This document shows, in pieces, positions 37,410 through 46,051 of a stretch of DNA of 64,000 nt. How positions within the stretch are numbered: the first letter of the stretch is position 1; each line of letters opens with the position of its first letter. Source of the stretch: Desulfurobacteriaceae bacterium. Its GTDB lineage: Bacteria; Aquificota; Aquificia; Desulfurobacteriales; Desulfurobacteriaceae. A model generated the notes under the pieces. The model was not told the DNA's origin and did no database searches. It saw only the letters and a program-made list of their open reading frames with translations. The position numbers and the translations under genes are program-made. Location: assembly GCA_027051905.1 (NCBI GenBank), contig JALUGO010000007.1:112823-176822 (forward strand), in the 5' to 3' direction.

Positions 37410-37922
37410 GGGTGTGCATGGGGTAAGTTTTCCGTCTTTATACTCGTATGCCTTTATCTTGCAGGGTCCTCCAATGTAGCGTTCAACGTCAACGAAGGAT
37501 GCGTATTCAACTTTGAACCACTTTATGGTGAACTCAAAGGCAACCATGGGGTCAAAGTCTTTACAGCTGTAAGCGTCTAAGCTGAAAAACTTCTCTTCAG
37601 GCCACGTGTGTATGGTGCAATGGCTCTCCAGCCAGATGGAGACGCCGGAAACTCCACTGTCTTCAGTTGCCCTTCTCTTTAAAACCTCTTCCATAATCTC
37701 TAAAGTTCTGCTCTTTACGTTCTCTTCAGAGAGTCTCTTTACAAACTGCTCAAGCTCAGACTGGGCAAACGGAAAGCGGGCAACTATTGGGGGATAAACC
37801 AGTGTCATGTCTATCTGACGGGAGAGCTCCTCCATATAGTCGTAGATTGGCTGTATCATGTTAATCCTTGTTATATCCGATACAACGGCATCCATCATTA
37901 TGTGTCTTCCAACAAACTCCAT
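37395..37922 (-). CDS. speD: S-adenosylmethionine decarboxylase-like proenzyme
   Basis: 175 residues. The self-cleavage site WLESHCTIHTWPEEK gives pyruvoyl Ser100 (after Glu99), with processing His105 in IHTWPE and catalytic Cys120 in YSCKDF, all conserved. There are about 37 more residues before the cleavage site than in a standard class 1b enzyme. AdoMetDC makes decarboxylated SAM for spermidine; some SpeD homologues have instead become arginine or ornithine decarboxylases, which sequence reading alone cannot exclude. It ends the ribosomal operon, 21 bases after rplI. Confidence 0.82.
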   Translation of the reverse strand: MEFVGRHIMMDAVVSDITRINMIQPIYDYMEELSRQIDMTLVYPPIVARFPFAQSELEQFVKRLSEENVKSRTLEIMEEVLKRRATEDSGVSGVSIWLESHCTIHTWPEEKFFSLDAYSCKDFDPMVAFEFTIKWFKVEYASFVDVERYIGGPCKIKAYEYKDGKLTPCTPSLGK

Positions 37923-37943
37923 GGCGGCCTCCAGAATAGGCGT

Positions 37944-38396
37944 TTACTTCTTGAGAGGAACAACGTCAACTGTAATTGTTGCCTCAATGTCTTTAAAGAG
38001 GTGAATCTTTACCTCGTAGGTTCCTGTTTCCCTTATAGGTTTTTCCAAGACTATCTGCTTTTTCTCAATGTCCTCAAAACCGGCTTTGTGAAGAGCCTTC
38101 TCAATCTGAGAGGTTGTAACTGAGCCGAAGAGTTTTCCTTCCTCTCCTGCCTCGTGTTCTATGGTGACCCTTGTTGTGTTGAGCTTTTCAGCAAGTTCTT
38201 TGAACTTCTGAATTTGTCTTTCGGCCTTTTTCTTAAGTGACTGTAGCTCATTTTGGACTCTTCTTATATTTGACTTCGTTGCAGGAAGGGCAATTCCAGA
38301 TGGGATAAGGTAGTTTCTTGCGTATCCATCTTTAACTTTTACGATGTCGCCAACCTTTCCGAGGTTTTCCATATCCTTAAGAAGGATTACTTCCAT
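37944..38396 (-). CDS. rplI: Ribosomal protein L9
   Basis: 150 residues. N-terminal MEVILLKDMENLGKVGDIVK and DGYARNYLIPSGIALPAT, a long connecting helix and a C-terminal domain. Binds 23S rRNA. Its start overlaps the end of the DUF2232 gene by 20 bases, giving the order S6-SSB-S18-DUF2232-L9 that is common in bacteria. Confidence 0.98.
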   Translation of the reverse strand: MEVILLKDMENLGKVGDIVKVKDGYARNYLIPSGIALPATKSNIRRVQNELQSLKKKAERQIQKFKELAEKLNTTRVTIEHEAGEEGKLFGSVTTSQIEKALHKAGFEDIEKKQIVLEKPIRETGTYEVKIHLFKDIEATITVDVVPLKK

Positions 38397-39183
38397 TTTC
38401 CTTACCTCCGTTAGTGGATTTTCTAAAGTTAAACTTCTGGTCTAAAAGTCCCAGGACAAGTGCCGTTATGAAAAATCCCGGTGGAAAGATAAATATTGTC
38501 AGCCCTACTATCAACTTCCACAGGCCAGAAAGTCTGGGGAAAAAGTGCAGAAATACTGCTGTCCCCTGAACGATTAGAAGCGCAAGAGAGATTATGAGTA
38601 GGTTAATGGCTATGGTTTTAACCGTGCCCGTTCCAACCAGCGTTCCAGCGGCAGAGAGTGTAAAGAGAATAACCGTCCAGAAGCCGAAGTGGAGCTCCGT
38701 TACCGAATGAAGTTTTCTTACCAGCCAGTTGACGATGCCGTATGTAAAAGTTGAAAAGACTGCAGATGAGAAAAAGTATAGGGCAAAACGGTAGCTGGCA
38801 AGGTGGGAAAGCTCTGCCTTTACTTCCGGCGGCAGGCCGAAAAACTGTTCTTCGAGCACGGTTGCAGCTGTAATGAGCAGAGCCCCTCCTACTACACAGG
38901 CTGATGAGCCAAAACGCCTCAGCAGGAGGTATAGAGGTCCAAGGAGCAGAACCGATACGAGGTCTGCCGCTGCCTCCTTCAGGAACAGAACAACGGTGAT
39001 GACGGCCAGTGCAGAAGAAACGACTGCGAGGATGGGGCTGTGGTTGAGGTATGTGTAGATAAAGAGTGCAGGTATGAAAAGTGAAAGCCCCAGCCCAAAA
39101 GGCATAAGGCTGGAGCTCCCCATAAGCATTCCAGAACCGACCGTTAAGGCAAAGAGAGCAGCAGAAGGTTTCAGGCCCTTCAT
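38377..39183 (-). CDS. DUF2232/YybS-like membrane protein
   Basis: 268 residues with about eight hydrophobic helices (for example AALFALTVGSGMLMGSSSL and ALLIVQGTAVFLHFFPRLSG) ending in a Lys/Asn-rich tail. Membrane proteins of the DUF2232 (YybS) group occupy exactly this slot between rpsR and rplI in many bacteria. Function unknown; predicted inner-membrane. Confidence 0.8.
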   Translation of the reverse strand: MKGLKPSAALFALTVGSGMLMGSSSLMPFGLGLSLFIPALFIYTYLNHSPILAVVSSALAVITVVLFLKEAAADLVSVLLLGPLYLLLRRFGSSACVVGGALLITAATVLEEQFFGLPPEVKAELSHLASYRFALYFFSSAVFSTFTYGIVNWLVRKLHSVTELHFGFWTVILFTLSAAGTLVGTGTVKTIAINLLIISLALLIVQGTAVFLHFFPRLSGLWKLIVGLTIFIFPPGFFITALVLGLLDQKFNFRKSTNGGKENGSNPS

Positions 39184-39188
39184 TTTCC

Positions 39189-39431
39189 TTAATCCATCTT
39201 AACGAATGGTAGGAGAGCTAAGTGTCTTGCTCTTTTAACAGCCCTTGCAAGCTGCCTCTGGTGTTTGGAGCATACGCCAGAGATTCTCCTTGGGATGATT
39301 CTTCCCCTCTCTGAGATGAAAGACTTTAGCAGGTCAACGTTCTTATAGTCAATCTTTTCGATCTTCTCGGCACAGAACTTGCAGTATTTCCTTCTTCTTA
39401 TAAACCTTCTCTGAGGAAGTGGATTGGCCAT
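39189..39431 (-). CDS. rpsR: Ribosomal protein S18
   Basis: 80 residues: [19 protein letters not shown] near the N-terminus (zinc-type with a Cys pair), then [21 protein letters not shown] and the basic [26 protein letters not shown] ribosome binding site. Pairs with S6 on the 30S platform. Confidence 0.98.
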   Translation of the reverse strand: MANPLPQRRFIRRRKYCKFCAEKIEKIDYKNVDLLKSFISERGRIIPRRISGVCSKHQRQLARAVKRARHLALLPFVKMD

Positions 39432-39442
39432 GGTTTACCTCC

Positions 39443-39817
39443 TTAAAATTCAATATCGTCAATTTCTTCAGGTTCTTCAATTTCCCTCCTTGGGTCAAGG
39501 GCAGCAACTCTTTCTGCCCTTACCTCTATACGGCTCCTCTTTTCCCCGGAGTCCGTTTCCCACGTTGACTGCCTGAGGCTTCCCTCAACCAGGATTCTCG
39601 TTCCTTTGTTGAACCTGCTTACAGCCCTGTCGGCTGCATCTCCCCACACAACAACGTCTATGAAAAGGGTATCCTCCTGCCAGTTGCCGTTTCTGTCCCT
39701 GTATGGTCTGTTTACGGCTATTCTGAACCGGGTAAAGGGAGTTCCGCTGTTTGTGTGCTGGAGCTGCGGGTCGGCAACCAGCCTTCCAATGAGAAAAACT
39801 TTATTGAGGTTTGCCAT
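39443..39817 (-). CDS. ssb: Single-stranded DNA-binding protein
   Basis: 124 residues. OB fold: NKVFLIGRLVADPQLQHT, FRIAVNRPYRDRNGNWQED, RILVEGSLRQSTWE; acidic tail EEIDDIEF, slightly different from the usual DDDIPF but with the final Phe. Its start overlaps the rpsF stop by one base. Confidence 0.96.
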   Translation of the reverse strand: MANLNKVFLIGRLVADPQLQHTNSGTPFTRFRIAVNRPYRDRNGNWQEDTLFIDVVVWGDAADRAVSRFNKGTRILVEGSLRQSTWETDSGEKRSRIEVRAERVAALDPRREIEEPEEIDDIEF

Positions 39818-40197
39818 TACTCTTCTCCCTTATTCTCTTCAGCGGTAGCTGCTGCAGGTTCCTCTTTCTTTGAGAGCTTTTCCTTCAGCTCTTTAACTTC
39901 GGAAGGCTTGAGTCTGAAGAGGAGGAACCTGATTACGTCTTCGTTGATCCTGAAGAAGTTTTCCATGTTCTTCACAAAGTTCCTGTCGTTGGTTCTAAGG
40001 TATTCAAGGACGTAGTAGCCCTTGTCGTAATCGTTTATCGGGTAAGCAAGCTGTCTCTTTCCCCACTTGTCGATAAGAAGAACTTCTCCGCCGAACTTTT
40101 CAACGTTGGCGTTTACCTTATCTATAGCTGCTTTTGTTTCTTCGTCAGACATTGTGGGTCTGAGTATGTAAACCATTTCGTAGTAGTATTCCCTCAT
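39817..40197 (-). CDS. rpsF: Ribosomal protein S6
   Basis: 126 residues from ATG 40197, preceded by GGAGG; a longer frame is not needed. REYYYEMVYILRPTMSDEE, GKRQLAYPINDYDKGYYV and a flexible acidic C-terminus (EEPAAATAEENKGEE). Partner of S18. Confidence 0.97.
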   Translation of the reverse strand: MREYYYEMVYILRPTMSDEETKAAIDKVNANVEKFGGEVLLIDKWGKRQLAYPINDYDKGYYVLEYLRTNDRNFVKNMENFFRINEDVIRFLLFRLKPSEVKELKEKLSKKEEPAAATAEENKGEE

Positions 40198-40218
40198 CTC
40201 TACCTCCGTTAACTGCAT

Positions 40219-40773
40219 TTACTCAGGGTTTTTTGAGAGATTCCTTGCTCTCAGGAGCATTTCTACACAGTCGGCAGCTCTCTTTACGGCCTCTTTAACT
40301 TGCGGGAGCTCCTCTTCACTGAAAGGAGACAGAACGTAATCGACAACTTCCTCTTTCGTTGCCGGCCTGCCGATACCTATCTTTATCCTTGGGATCTCCT
40401 GTGTTCCAAGGGTTTCTATTACAGACTGGACTCCCCGGTGGCCGGCGGAACTCCCTTTCTCTCTAAACCTTACCTTCCCCAAGGGAAGGTCTAAGTCGTC
40501 GTAAATGAGGAGAACCTCCGAGGGCTTTAGCTTGAAAAAGCGAACGAACTGGGAAACGCTTTCTCCGCTTCTGTTCATGTAAGTAAGTGGTTTAAGGAAA
40601 ATTACCTTTTGGTCGTTGACTCTGGTTTCCCCGTAAAGGCCTTTAAATTTCTCTCTGTTGAGGGAGAAACCGATCCTTTCTGAAAGCTCGTCGATAACCC
40701 ACCAGCCAACGTTGTGGCGGGTTCTCTCGTATTCCCTTCCGGGATTACCGAGGCCAACGACCAGCTTTATCAA
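40219..40773 (-). CDS. pth: Peptidyl-tRNA hydrolase
   Basis: 184 residues. VVGLGNPGREYERTRHNVGW with catalytic His (HNVG), FLKPLTYMNRSGESV and DDLDLPLGKVRFREKGSSAGHRG. Frees tRNA from peptidyl-tRNA that has dropped off the ribosome. It begins directly after the L25 stop. Confidence 0.97.
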   Translation of the reverse strand: MIKLVVGLGNPGREYERTRHNVGWWVIDELSERIGFSLNREKFKGLYGETRVNDQKVIFLKPLTYMNRSGESVSQFVRFFKLKPSEVLLIYDDLDLPLGKVRFREKGSSAGHRGVQSVIETLGTQEIPRIKIGIGRPATKEEVVDYVLSPFSEEELPQVKEAVKRAADCVEMLLRARNLSKNPE

Positions 40774-41370
40774 TTACTCCTCTCCTTCAGAAGCCTCTTC
40801 AGATTCCTCAGCTGCTGCCTCTTCTTCAGGCTCTGTTACAACAACAACGGTCTCTTCAGGGCTGTCAACCAGCTTTGCCCCTTCTGGAAGAGGAATGTCT
40901 CCTACGTGAAGGGCGTCTCCAGCATGGAGGTCTGAGATGTCAACAACGATCTTCTCAGGAATAGCCCTTGGGAGAGTTTCGATGGCAACTTCCCTCTTGA
41001 GGATTTCAAGAACGCCTCCCTCTTCAGAGACGCCTACCGGAGTTCCAACAAACTCCAGCTCAACAACTACCTCGATGGTTTCTCCGAAGGTTACTTCCTG
41101 AAAGTCTACGTGGATGGGGACGTCACCAAGCCAGTTATACTGGATGTCTTTGAGGATGCACATCCTCTCTTCGTCCCCTAATTTGACCTTCACAAGGCCG
41201 TGGTGGTGCTTCAGCCTTCTTACCTCTTTCGCAGGAATGGCGATGTGTGTCGCCTCTGGTCTTCCGCCGCCGTAGATAACAGCCGGCAGAAGGCCTTCCC
41301 TGCGTAGCTTCTTGGCTACCTGTTTACCCGTCTTTTCCCTTCTGGTAGCCTCTACCTCTACTACCTTCAT
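40774..41370 (-). CDS. rplY: Ribosomal protein L25/CTC family
   Basis: 198 residues from ATG 41370 with GGAGG upstream. Two-domain CTC type: 5S rRNA-binding domain (EATRREKTGKQVAKKLRREG, then AVIYGG) and a C-terminal TL5-like domain, with a Glu-rich tail (EEAAAEESEEASEGEE). First gene of the L25-pth-S6-SSB-S18-DUF2232-L9-speD transcript. Confidence 0.96.
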   Translation of the reverse strand: MKVVEVEATRREKTGKQVAKKLRREGLLPAVIYGGGRPEATHIAIPAKEVRRLKHHHGLVKVKLGDEERMCILKDIQYNWLGDVPIHVDFQEVTFGETIEVVVELEFVGTPVGVSEEGGVLEILKREVAIETLPRAIPEKIVVDISDLHAGDALHVGDIPLPEGAKLVDSPEETVVVVTEPEEEAAAEESEEASEGEE

Positions 41371-41408
41371 CTTTACCTCCTGAAGTTTTTTGCGGGAAAG
41401 CAAGCCAA

Positions 41409-41437
41409 TATTTACATTCCCCTTTTTTATTTGTCAA
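41409..41437 (-). promoter_or_regulatory. Promoter of the L25 operon
   Basis: Minus strand TTGACA (41432-41437), 17 bases, TAAATA (41409-41414), about 38 bases upstream of the L25 ATG. Near-consensus. Confidence 0.72.
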
Positions 41438-41546
41438 GTGGATGAAGAATGCGGTCTTTTTTACTTGACTTTAAGGCCTCTTGCCTTCCGGAGACAATTG
41501 CTATAAACTTCACCCGCACAAATTAACCTTTGGTGGAGGAAGTGGA

Positions 41547-41834
41547 ATGCCAAATACGAAATCTGCTAAGAAGAGACTTCGCCAGAACATAAAGAGGAGA
41601 GAGCGTAACAAGTATTACGTTCGCAGGATGAAAACAGAGGCAAAAAAAGTTTTAAAAGCTGTTGAGGAAAAAAACCTGGAATTAGCTAAAGAGCAGCTGA
41701 AAGTGGCAATGAAGTGGATTCAGAGAGCTGCAGCAAGAGGGGCAATTCACAAGAACGAAGCAGCAAGGCGCCAGTCAAGGATTGCCACAGCTGTTGCTCA
41801 GCTTGAAAAGGAGCTTGCCACGTCAGCACAGTAA
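41547..41834 (+). CDS. rpsT: Ribosomal protein S20
   Basis: 95 residues from ATG 41547 after GGAGGAAGTGG; an upstream in-frame ATG (41481) is rejected. MPNTKSAKKRLRQNIKRRER is the diagnostic N-terminus, and NEAARRQSRIATAVAQLE the C-terminal helix. A TATAAA box near 41505 may be its -10. Divergent from the L25 operon and followed by tRNA-Val. Confidence 0.98.
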   Translation: MPNTKSAKKRLRQNIKRRERNKYYVRRMKTEAKKVLKAVEEKNLELAKEQLKVAMKWIQRAAARGAIHKNEAARRQSRIATAVAQLEKELATSAQ

Positions 41835-41860
41835 GTTTATATTATCTCCTGTTCTTCTGT

Positions 41861-41935
41861 AGGGCCGTAGCTCAGTGGGAGAGCGCCACCTTGACGCGGT
41901 GGAGGTCAGGGGTTCGAAACCCCTCGGCCCTACCA
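41861..41935 (+). tRNA. tRNA-Val (GAC anticodon)
   Basis: 75 bases with encoded CCA. Acceptor AGGGCCG pairs with CGGCCCT, D arm GCTCAGTGGGAGAGC, anticodon stem-loop CCACCTTGACGCGGTGG with GAC, T arm GGGGTTCGAAACCCC. It follows S20 by 26 bases and is probably co-transcribed with it. Confidence 0.97.
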
Positions 41936-41971
41936 TTAATTTCCTCCCTTGAATAATAAATTGGGGAAAAA

Positions 41972-42613
41972 ATGGAAAAATCCTCTTTAGACCTTTCCCT
42001 TTACGTAATCACAGATGAGCGCTTCCTTAACGTTTTCAATATTTTTGAGGCCGTTGAAAGGGCTATTTTAGGTGGTGCTACTATTGTTCAATACAGAGCA
42101 AAGAAAAAAAACTCCCGTGAAATGTATGAGGAAGCTCTTTTAGTTCGTGAAGCAACGAAACTCCATCAGGTTCCCTTTATAGTTAATGACAGGTTAGACC
42201 TTGCTCTTGCTGTTGGGGCAGATGGCGTCCACGTCGGGCAGGAGGACCTTCCCGTTGATGCTATCCGTCAGATAGTCGGTAGGGAGTTTATTGTCGGGCT
42301 TTCTACCCACAACCTCTCTCAAGTAAGAGAGGCCAACAGAGAGAAACTTGCCGACTACATCGGTTTTGGCCCTGTATTTCCTACGACCACCAAGGAAAAT
42401 CCTGATCCTGTTACAGGAGTTGAAGACCTGTGCAGGGTTGTGGAGGAGTCGGAGCTCCCCGTAGTTGCCATAGGCGGAATTTTTGCTGATAATGTAAAAG
42501 AGGTTTGTTCCTGTAAACCTGCTGGAATTGCTGTTGTTCGTGCCGTTTTTGAATCTGGTGATCCCTACGAAAACGCTAAGAATTTGAGGAAGTCAATTGA
42601 AGAAAATTGCTGA
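41972..42613 (+). CDS. thiE: Thiamine-phosphate synthase
   Basis: 213 residues, TIM barrel. Couples HMP-PP and thiazole phosphate to thiamine phosphate. YVITDERFL, GATIVQYRAKKK, FIVNDRLDLALAVGADGVHVGQEDLP, GLSTHN and GFGPVFPTTTKENP are all present. No TPP riboswitch precedes it. It overlaps the O-antigen ligase start by 17 bases and contains the last GGAGCTCC before the AT-rich block. Confidence 0.96.
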   Translation: MEKSSLDLSLYVITDERFLNVFNIFEAVERAILGGATIVQYRAKKKNSREMYEEALLVREATKLHQVPFIVNDRLDLALAVGADGVHVGQEDLPVDAIRQIVGREFIVGLSTHNLSQVREANREKLADYIGFGPVFPTTTKENPDPVTGVEDLCRVVEESELPVVAIGGIFADNVKEVCSCKPAGIAVVRAVFESGDPYENAKNLRKSIEENC

Positions 42614-43874
42614 AATAGGCAATAAGCTTGTTGTAATTTCAGCTTTTCTGTTCGCTGTTTCGATTCCTGTTTCTATTGCTCTGGATAATGTAGCCGCCGG
42701 TGTAGGAGTTCTTGGTATTATCCTGTTGTTGTTAGGGAAAGGGATATCTCCTTATCCTCCTTTAAAACCTTTTTCATTTCTTCTGATTCCACAGATTATA
42801 GAATCCGTTCTTTTTTTTCCAAGGAAAATTTTTAAAACCGATTTTAACCTCCATCTGGTTCCATATTATTCCGTGTATAGATCAATCAAAGAAAACTTTA
42901 AAGTTTTAGAACACATCCTTTTGATTTTGTCTATCTCTACGTCAATTCTTGGATTGTCTGTTATTTTTGAAGCATTTACCTGGCAAAATGTCAAGCATAT
43001 AAATTTGAAATCTCTTTCGCTACATCTTACTCCAATAAGAGCAGAAGGCTTTTTAAATCATCCTCTGACAACAGGAGGAGTGCTTTTTATAATGTTTGTT
43101 CTTTTTATTTCTGCTTCTATTCAGTTTAGAAGAAAAGTCTATCTTATGCCTATTTTGTTTTCAGGTTTAGGAATAGTTTTTTGTGAAAGTAGATCCTACT
43201 GGTTAGGAAGTATCGTATTTCTTTTATTCCTTGTTATCTTACAAAGAAATAGGGGAGTTTTAATTTTAGTTGTTTCCTTGATGATGTTATCGGGTTTTCT
43301 GTATCAGATTCCTCAGATAAAACATAGATTCGAAAGTATGCTTAATCCGAAAGCAAACTATAGTAATCTTGATAGGTTAGCGCTCTGGAATGCTCATCTA
43401 AAAGCATTTTTGAAAGATTATTCACTAAAGGAGAAGTTGTTAGGAGCTGGTTATAAAGCAGATGATCTGGCATGGAAAAGATTTAGAGAGTCTTTTAAAG
43501 AAGTTTCAGGGTTGAAAAATATATCGAATAAAGGGCTAAAATTTCACTTCCATAGGGGAGAAACCCACAATATTTATCTGAAGTATCTTACAAAGTATGG
43601 AGTCTTAGGTTTTCTTGGTTTTATAGCATTCTGGATGTATATCCTGTATGTTAACTTTACCTATAAAAGAACATATTGGTTGTTCACCAGAGGTTTGTTG
43701 AGTGGCTATTTGGGTTTCCTTGCAGCAGGTTTTTTTGAAAATAACTTTGTTGATGCTGAGGTTCAATTCGCAGTTATGTTTGTTCTTGGGATAAACTTTG
43801 CTCTGCTACAGAAATATACTGGTGAAAAACTTCATTGTCAGAAGGAATATGATTTACAGAAAAGTCAGGATTAA
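42597..43874 (+). CDS. O-antigen ligase/polymerase-like membrane protein
   Basis: 425 residues from a TTG start with GAGGAA upstream. About ten hydrophobic helices and a large periplasmic loop near residues 230-330, with a Wzy_C/WaaL-type segment (KFHFHRGETHNIYLKYLTKY) whose HNxYL pattern is diagnostic of this superfamily. It ligates O-chains to lipid A-core or polymerises them in the inner membrane. From about 42.8 kb the sequence is notably AT-rich, unlike thiE. Its 3' end overlaps a convergent GT4 gene by 101 bases. Confidence 0.85.
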   Translation: MKKIAEIGNKLVVISAFLFAVSIPVSIALDNVAAGVGVLGIILLLLGKGISPYPPLKPFSFLLIPQIIESVLFFPRKIFKTDFNLHLVPYYSVYRSIKENFKVLEHILLILSISTSILGLSVIFEAFTWQNVKHINLKSLSLHLTPIRAEGFLNHPLTTGGVLFIMFVLFISASIQFRRKVYLMPILFSGLGIVFCESRSYWLGSIVFLLFLVILQRNRGVLILVVSLMMLSGFLYQIPQIKHRFESMLNPKANYSNLDRLALWNAHLKAFLKDYSLKEKLLGAGYKADDLAWKRFRESFKEVSGLKNISNKGLKFHFHRGETHNIYLKYLTKYGVLGFLGFIAFWMYILYVNFTYKRTYWLFTRGLLSGYLGFLAAGFFENNFVDAEVQFAVMFVLGINFALLQKYTGEKLHCQKEYDLQKSQD

Positions 43875-44901
43875 AATTCATACATTCCCTGATAAGTAGT
43901 GAAATTTCTCTTTCTTCTATTTCTGAAAGTATGAATCCGTTTTTTCCATGAACAATAAAGTCTTTTGCCCCGGTGCTTTGAGAAACTATAACTGGAATAT
44001 GCATTGAGAGAGCTTCAGTTATAACGTTTCCAAAAGTATCGTAAAACGAGGGATGAACCAAACAGTCTAAAGAGGAGTAGAAGTTAACCATGTTGTTGAC
44101 TTTTCCTAAAAATGTGATTCTGTGGCTAACTTCAAATTTTTTAGCTATATTGAGGTAATATTTATGATTTCTACCTCCAGCAACTACGAGTTTTACATTT
44201 TGAGGTAGAAGTTTTAGGGCTTTTATTATGTATTTTAATCCTTTAAGTCTAAAATTGCTTGAGGCAAAGCCTAAAACAAAATCTTTATTGCTAAAGTTTA
44301 ATTTTTTTCTCTCTTCCGGCCGTAAATCAAGCTTTATTTTGTAGTTGAACTTTTCTACATCGACCCCATTTGGTATGACGTCAATTTTTTCAATTAGTTC
44401 TTGTCCGTAGTATCTGATAATTTCTTCTTTTACTTTATTTGACACAGCTATTATCCTTTTTGATGAGTAAAAAATGTTTTTTTCAAGTAACGGGTTGTAG
44501 TAGTTGATCGGATTAAGAAATCTGGAAATTCTCTTTTTGAACCTTTCTAATCCGCTGTAGGCTTTTATGGATGAAGCTAGGAAACCTATGTGTGTTCCTC
44601 CACCGTTTTGGTAAACATGGCATCCGGGAACTTTTGAGAAGGTAAAATTAACAATTCCTCTTTCGTTCTTTTCCTGTAAGTATTTTTTGACTCTTGACTG
44701 GAAGGAGAATGTTTTCAGGAATCTTCCAGGCTTTAAAAAACCTATTTCAATTATCTTACCGGGAAAATCTTTTATTTCGTTCTTTCCGCATATAACTTCT
44801 TGAAGAAGATTTTTTTCAAGCAAAAACCTAGCGAACCTATACGCTACAGCTTCTGCTCCACCATAAGTTGTGAACTTTCTTATAATAAGCCTTATTTTCA
44901 T
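43774..44901 (-). CDS. GT4 family glycosyltransferase
   Basis: 375 residues, GT-B fold. N-terminal KFTTYGGAEAVAYRFARFL, acceptor domain, then IDVIPNGVDVEKFN, LGFASSNFRLKGLKYIIKAL and SLDCLVHPSFYDTFGNVITEAL with the E-x7-E type donor motif. Transfers a sugar in LPS/O-antigen synthesis; WaaG-like in pattern. AT-rich. The 3' end overlaps the O-antigen ligase 3' end by 101 bases on the opposite strand, unusually long. Confidence 0.9.
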   Translation of the reverse strand: MKIRLIIRKFTTYGGAEAVAYRFARFLLEKNLLQEVICGKNEIKDFPGKIIEIGFLKPGRFLKTFSFQSRVKKYLQEKNERGIVNFTFSKVPGCHVYQNGGGTHIGFLASSIKAYSGLERFKKRISRFLNPINYYNPLLEKNIFYSSKRIIAVSNKVKEEIIRYYGQELIEKIDVIPNGVDVEKFNYKIKLDLRPEERKKLNFSNKDFVLGFASSNFRLKGLKYIIKALKLLPQNVKLVVAGGRNHKYYLNIAKKFEVSHRITFLGKVNNMVNFYSSLDCLVHPSFYDTFGNVITEALSMHIPVIVSQSTGAKDFIVHGKNGFILSEIEEREISLLIRECMNFNPDFSVNHIPSDNEVFHQYISVAEQSLSQEQT

Positions 44902-44932
44902 GGTCTAAGAATTTATGTCTTTGGAGGGGTCT

Positions 44933-46051
44933 TTGAAAGTTCTTTTTGTAGTTGGAGGTTTGCCGTTTGGAGGAATTGAGAACTTACTTTTTGATATATC
45001 CCTTGAGCTAAGGAGAAGAAGCGTAAGTTTTAAAGTTATAAATATTTCGGGGACTGGAGAGAAAACAAAAGAATTTCTGGAAGCGGGTTTACCGGTTGTT
45101 AATCTGGGGAATTCCAAAAAGAGCTTAAAGACCTTTAGATTGGATACCGCTTTTAAGTTGAGAAAGTTAATTAAGGACTATAAACCGGATGTAATCCACT
45201 CTATGCACTTTTCTGCAGACTATTTCTCCAGGATTTCCTCTGTTGGATTAAGTTTCCCGAAGATAATTACCCATATTCATACAATTAATAGAGAGAGACG
45301 TCTGGAAAGAAGAGTTCTAAATAAGTTGCTGTCTTATAAGACAGACGTTTTTCTTTCAGCATCAAAGGCCATTTTTAATGTTGTAGAGATGGATCATAAT
45401 ATCGCTGGTCGTCCTCATTACGTTCTATACAATGCTATAAATCCAAGTAGATTTGAGTATAAAAGTAAGATTCCAAAGTCGCTAGTTTTTGGCAATGAAT
45501 TTAAAAATATTGTTTGCGTTGGAAGATTAGTAAAAATGAAGAATTTTGATATTGCTATAAAAGCTTTCGCTATACTGGGAAAAAAATTATCGAATGTAAG
45601 ACTGATTATAGTTGGAGAAGGAAAAGAAAGGAAAAATCTTGAGGCTTTAATAGATAGTCTTGGTTTAAATGGAAAGGTGATACTTACTGGATATCTTTCT
45701 AATGTTTTTCCTATTCTTGAAAGAAGTCATGTTCTCTTGATGCCATCTTCGTTTGAAGGATTTCCAATTGCTCATCTTGAAGCTATGTATGCGGGGCTTC
45801 CTGCTGTTATTTCCCCTTACGTTCCCTCTCAGGAAGTTGCTTCAGAGTGTAGTTTAATCGTTCCTATAGACCCTGAGAAAATAGCAAATGCTTTGAATAG
45901 ATTGTTAACCGATGAACAGTTTTATAAAAAGCTCTCCTTGAGGGCAAAAGAGATCGCAAAGCAGTTTACTATAGAGAGGTATGTGGATAAGTTATTAGAT
46001 CTATATGATGGCGTTCTTTCAGGGAAATTACCCAGCAGGATGGTCTTATGA
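44933..46051 (+). CDS. GT4 family glycosyltransferase
   Basis: 372 residues from TTG 44933, chosen for the GGAGGGG upstream and the typical MKVLFVVGGLPFGGIENL start; an ATG at 44915 lacks a ribosome binding site. Nucleotide-sugar domain with IVCVGRLVKMKNFDIAIKAF and LLMPSSFEGFPIAHLEAMYAGLP (E-x7-E motif). Acts in glycan assembly. AT-rich like its neighbours. The stop overlaps the deacetylase start as ATGA. Confidence 0.9.
   Translation: MKVLFVVGGLPFGGIENLLFDISLELRRRSVSFKVINISGTGEKTKEFLEAGLPVVNLGNSKKSLKTFRLDTAFKLRKLIKDYKPDVIHSMHFSADYFSRISSVGLSFPKIITHIHTINRERRLERRVLNKLLSYKTDVFLSASKAIFNVVEMDHNIAGRPHYVLYNAINPSRFEYKSKIPKSLVFGNEFKNIVCVGRLVKMKNFDIAIKAFAILGKKLSNVRLIIVGEGKERKNLEALIDSLGLNGKVILTGYLSNVFPILERSHVLLMPSSFEGFPIAHLEAMYAGLPAVISPYVPSQEVASECSLIVPIDPEKIANALNRLLTDEQFYKKLSLRAKEIAKQFTIERYVDKLLDLYDGVLSGKLPSRMVL

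Noticed and set aside
41936..41971. Possible TPP riboswitch before thiE
   Set aside because: Only 36 bases separate the tRNA from thiE and no thi-box sequence is present.
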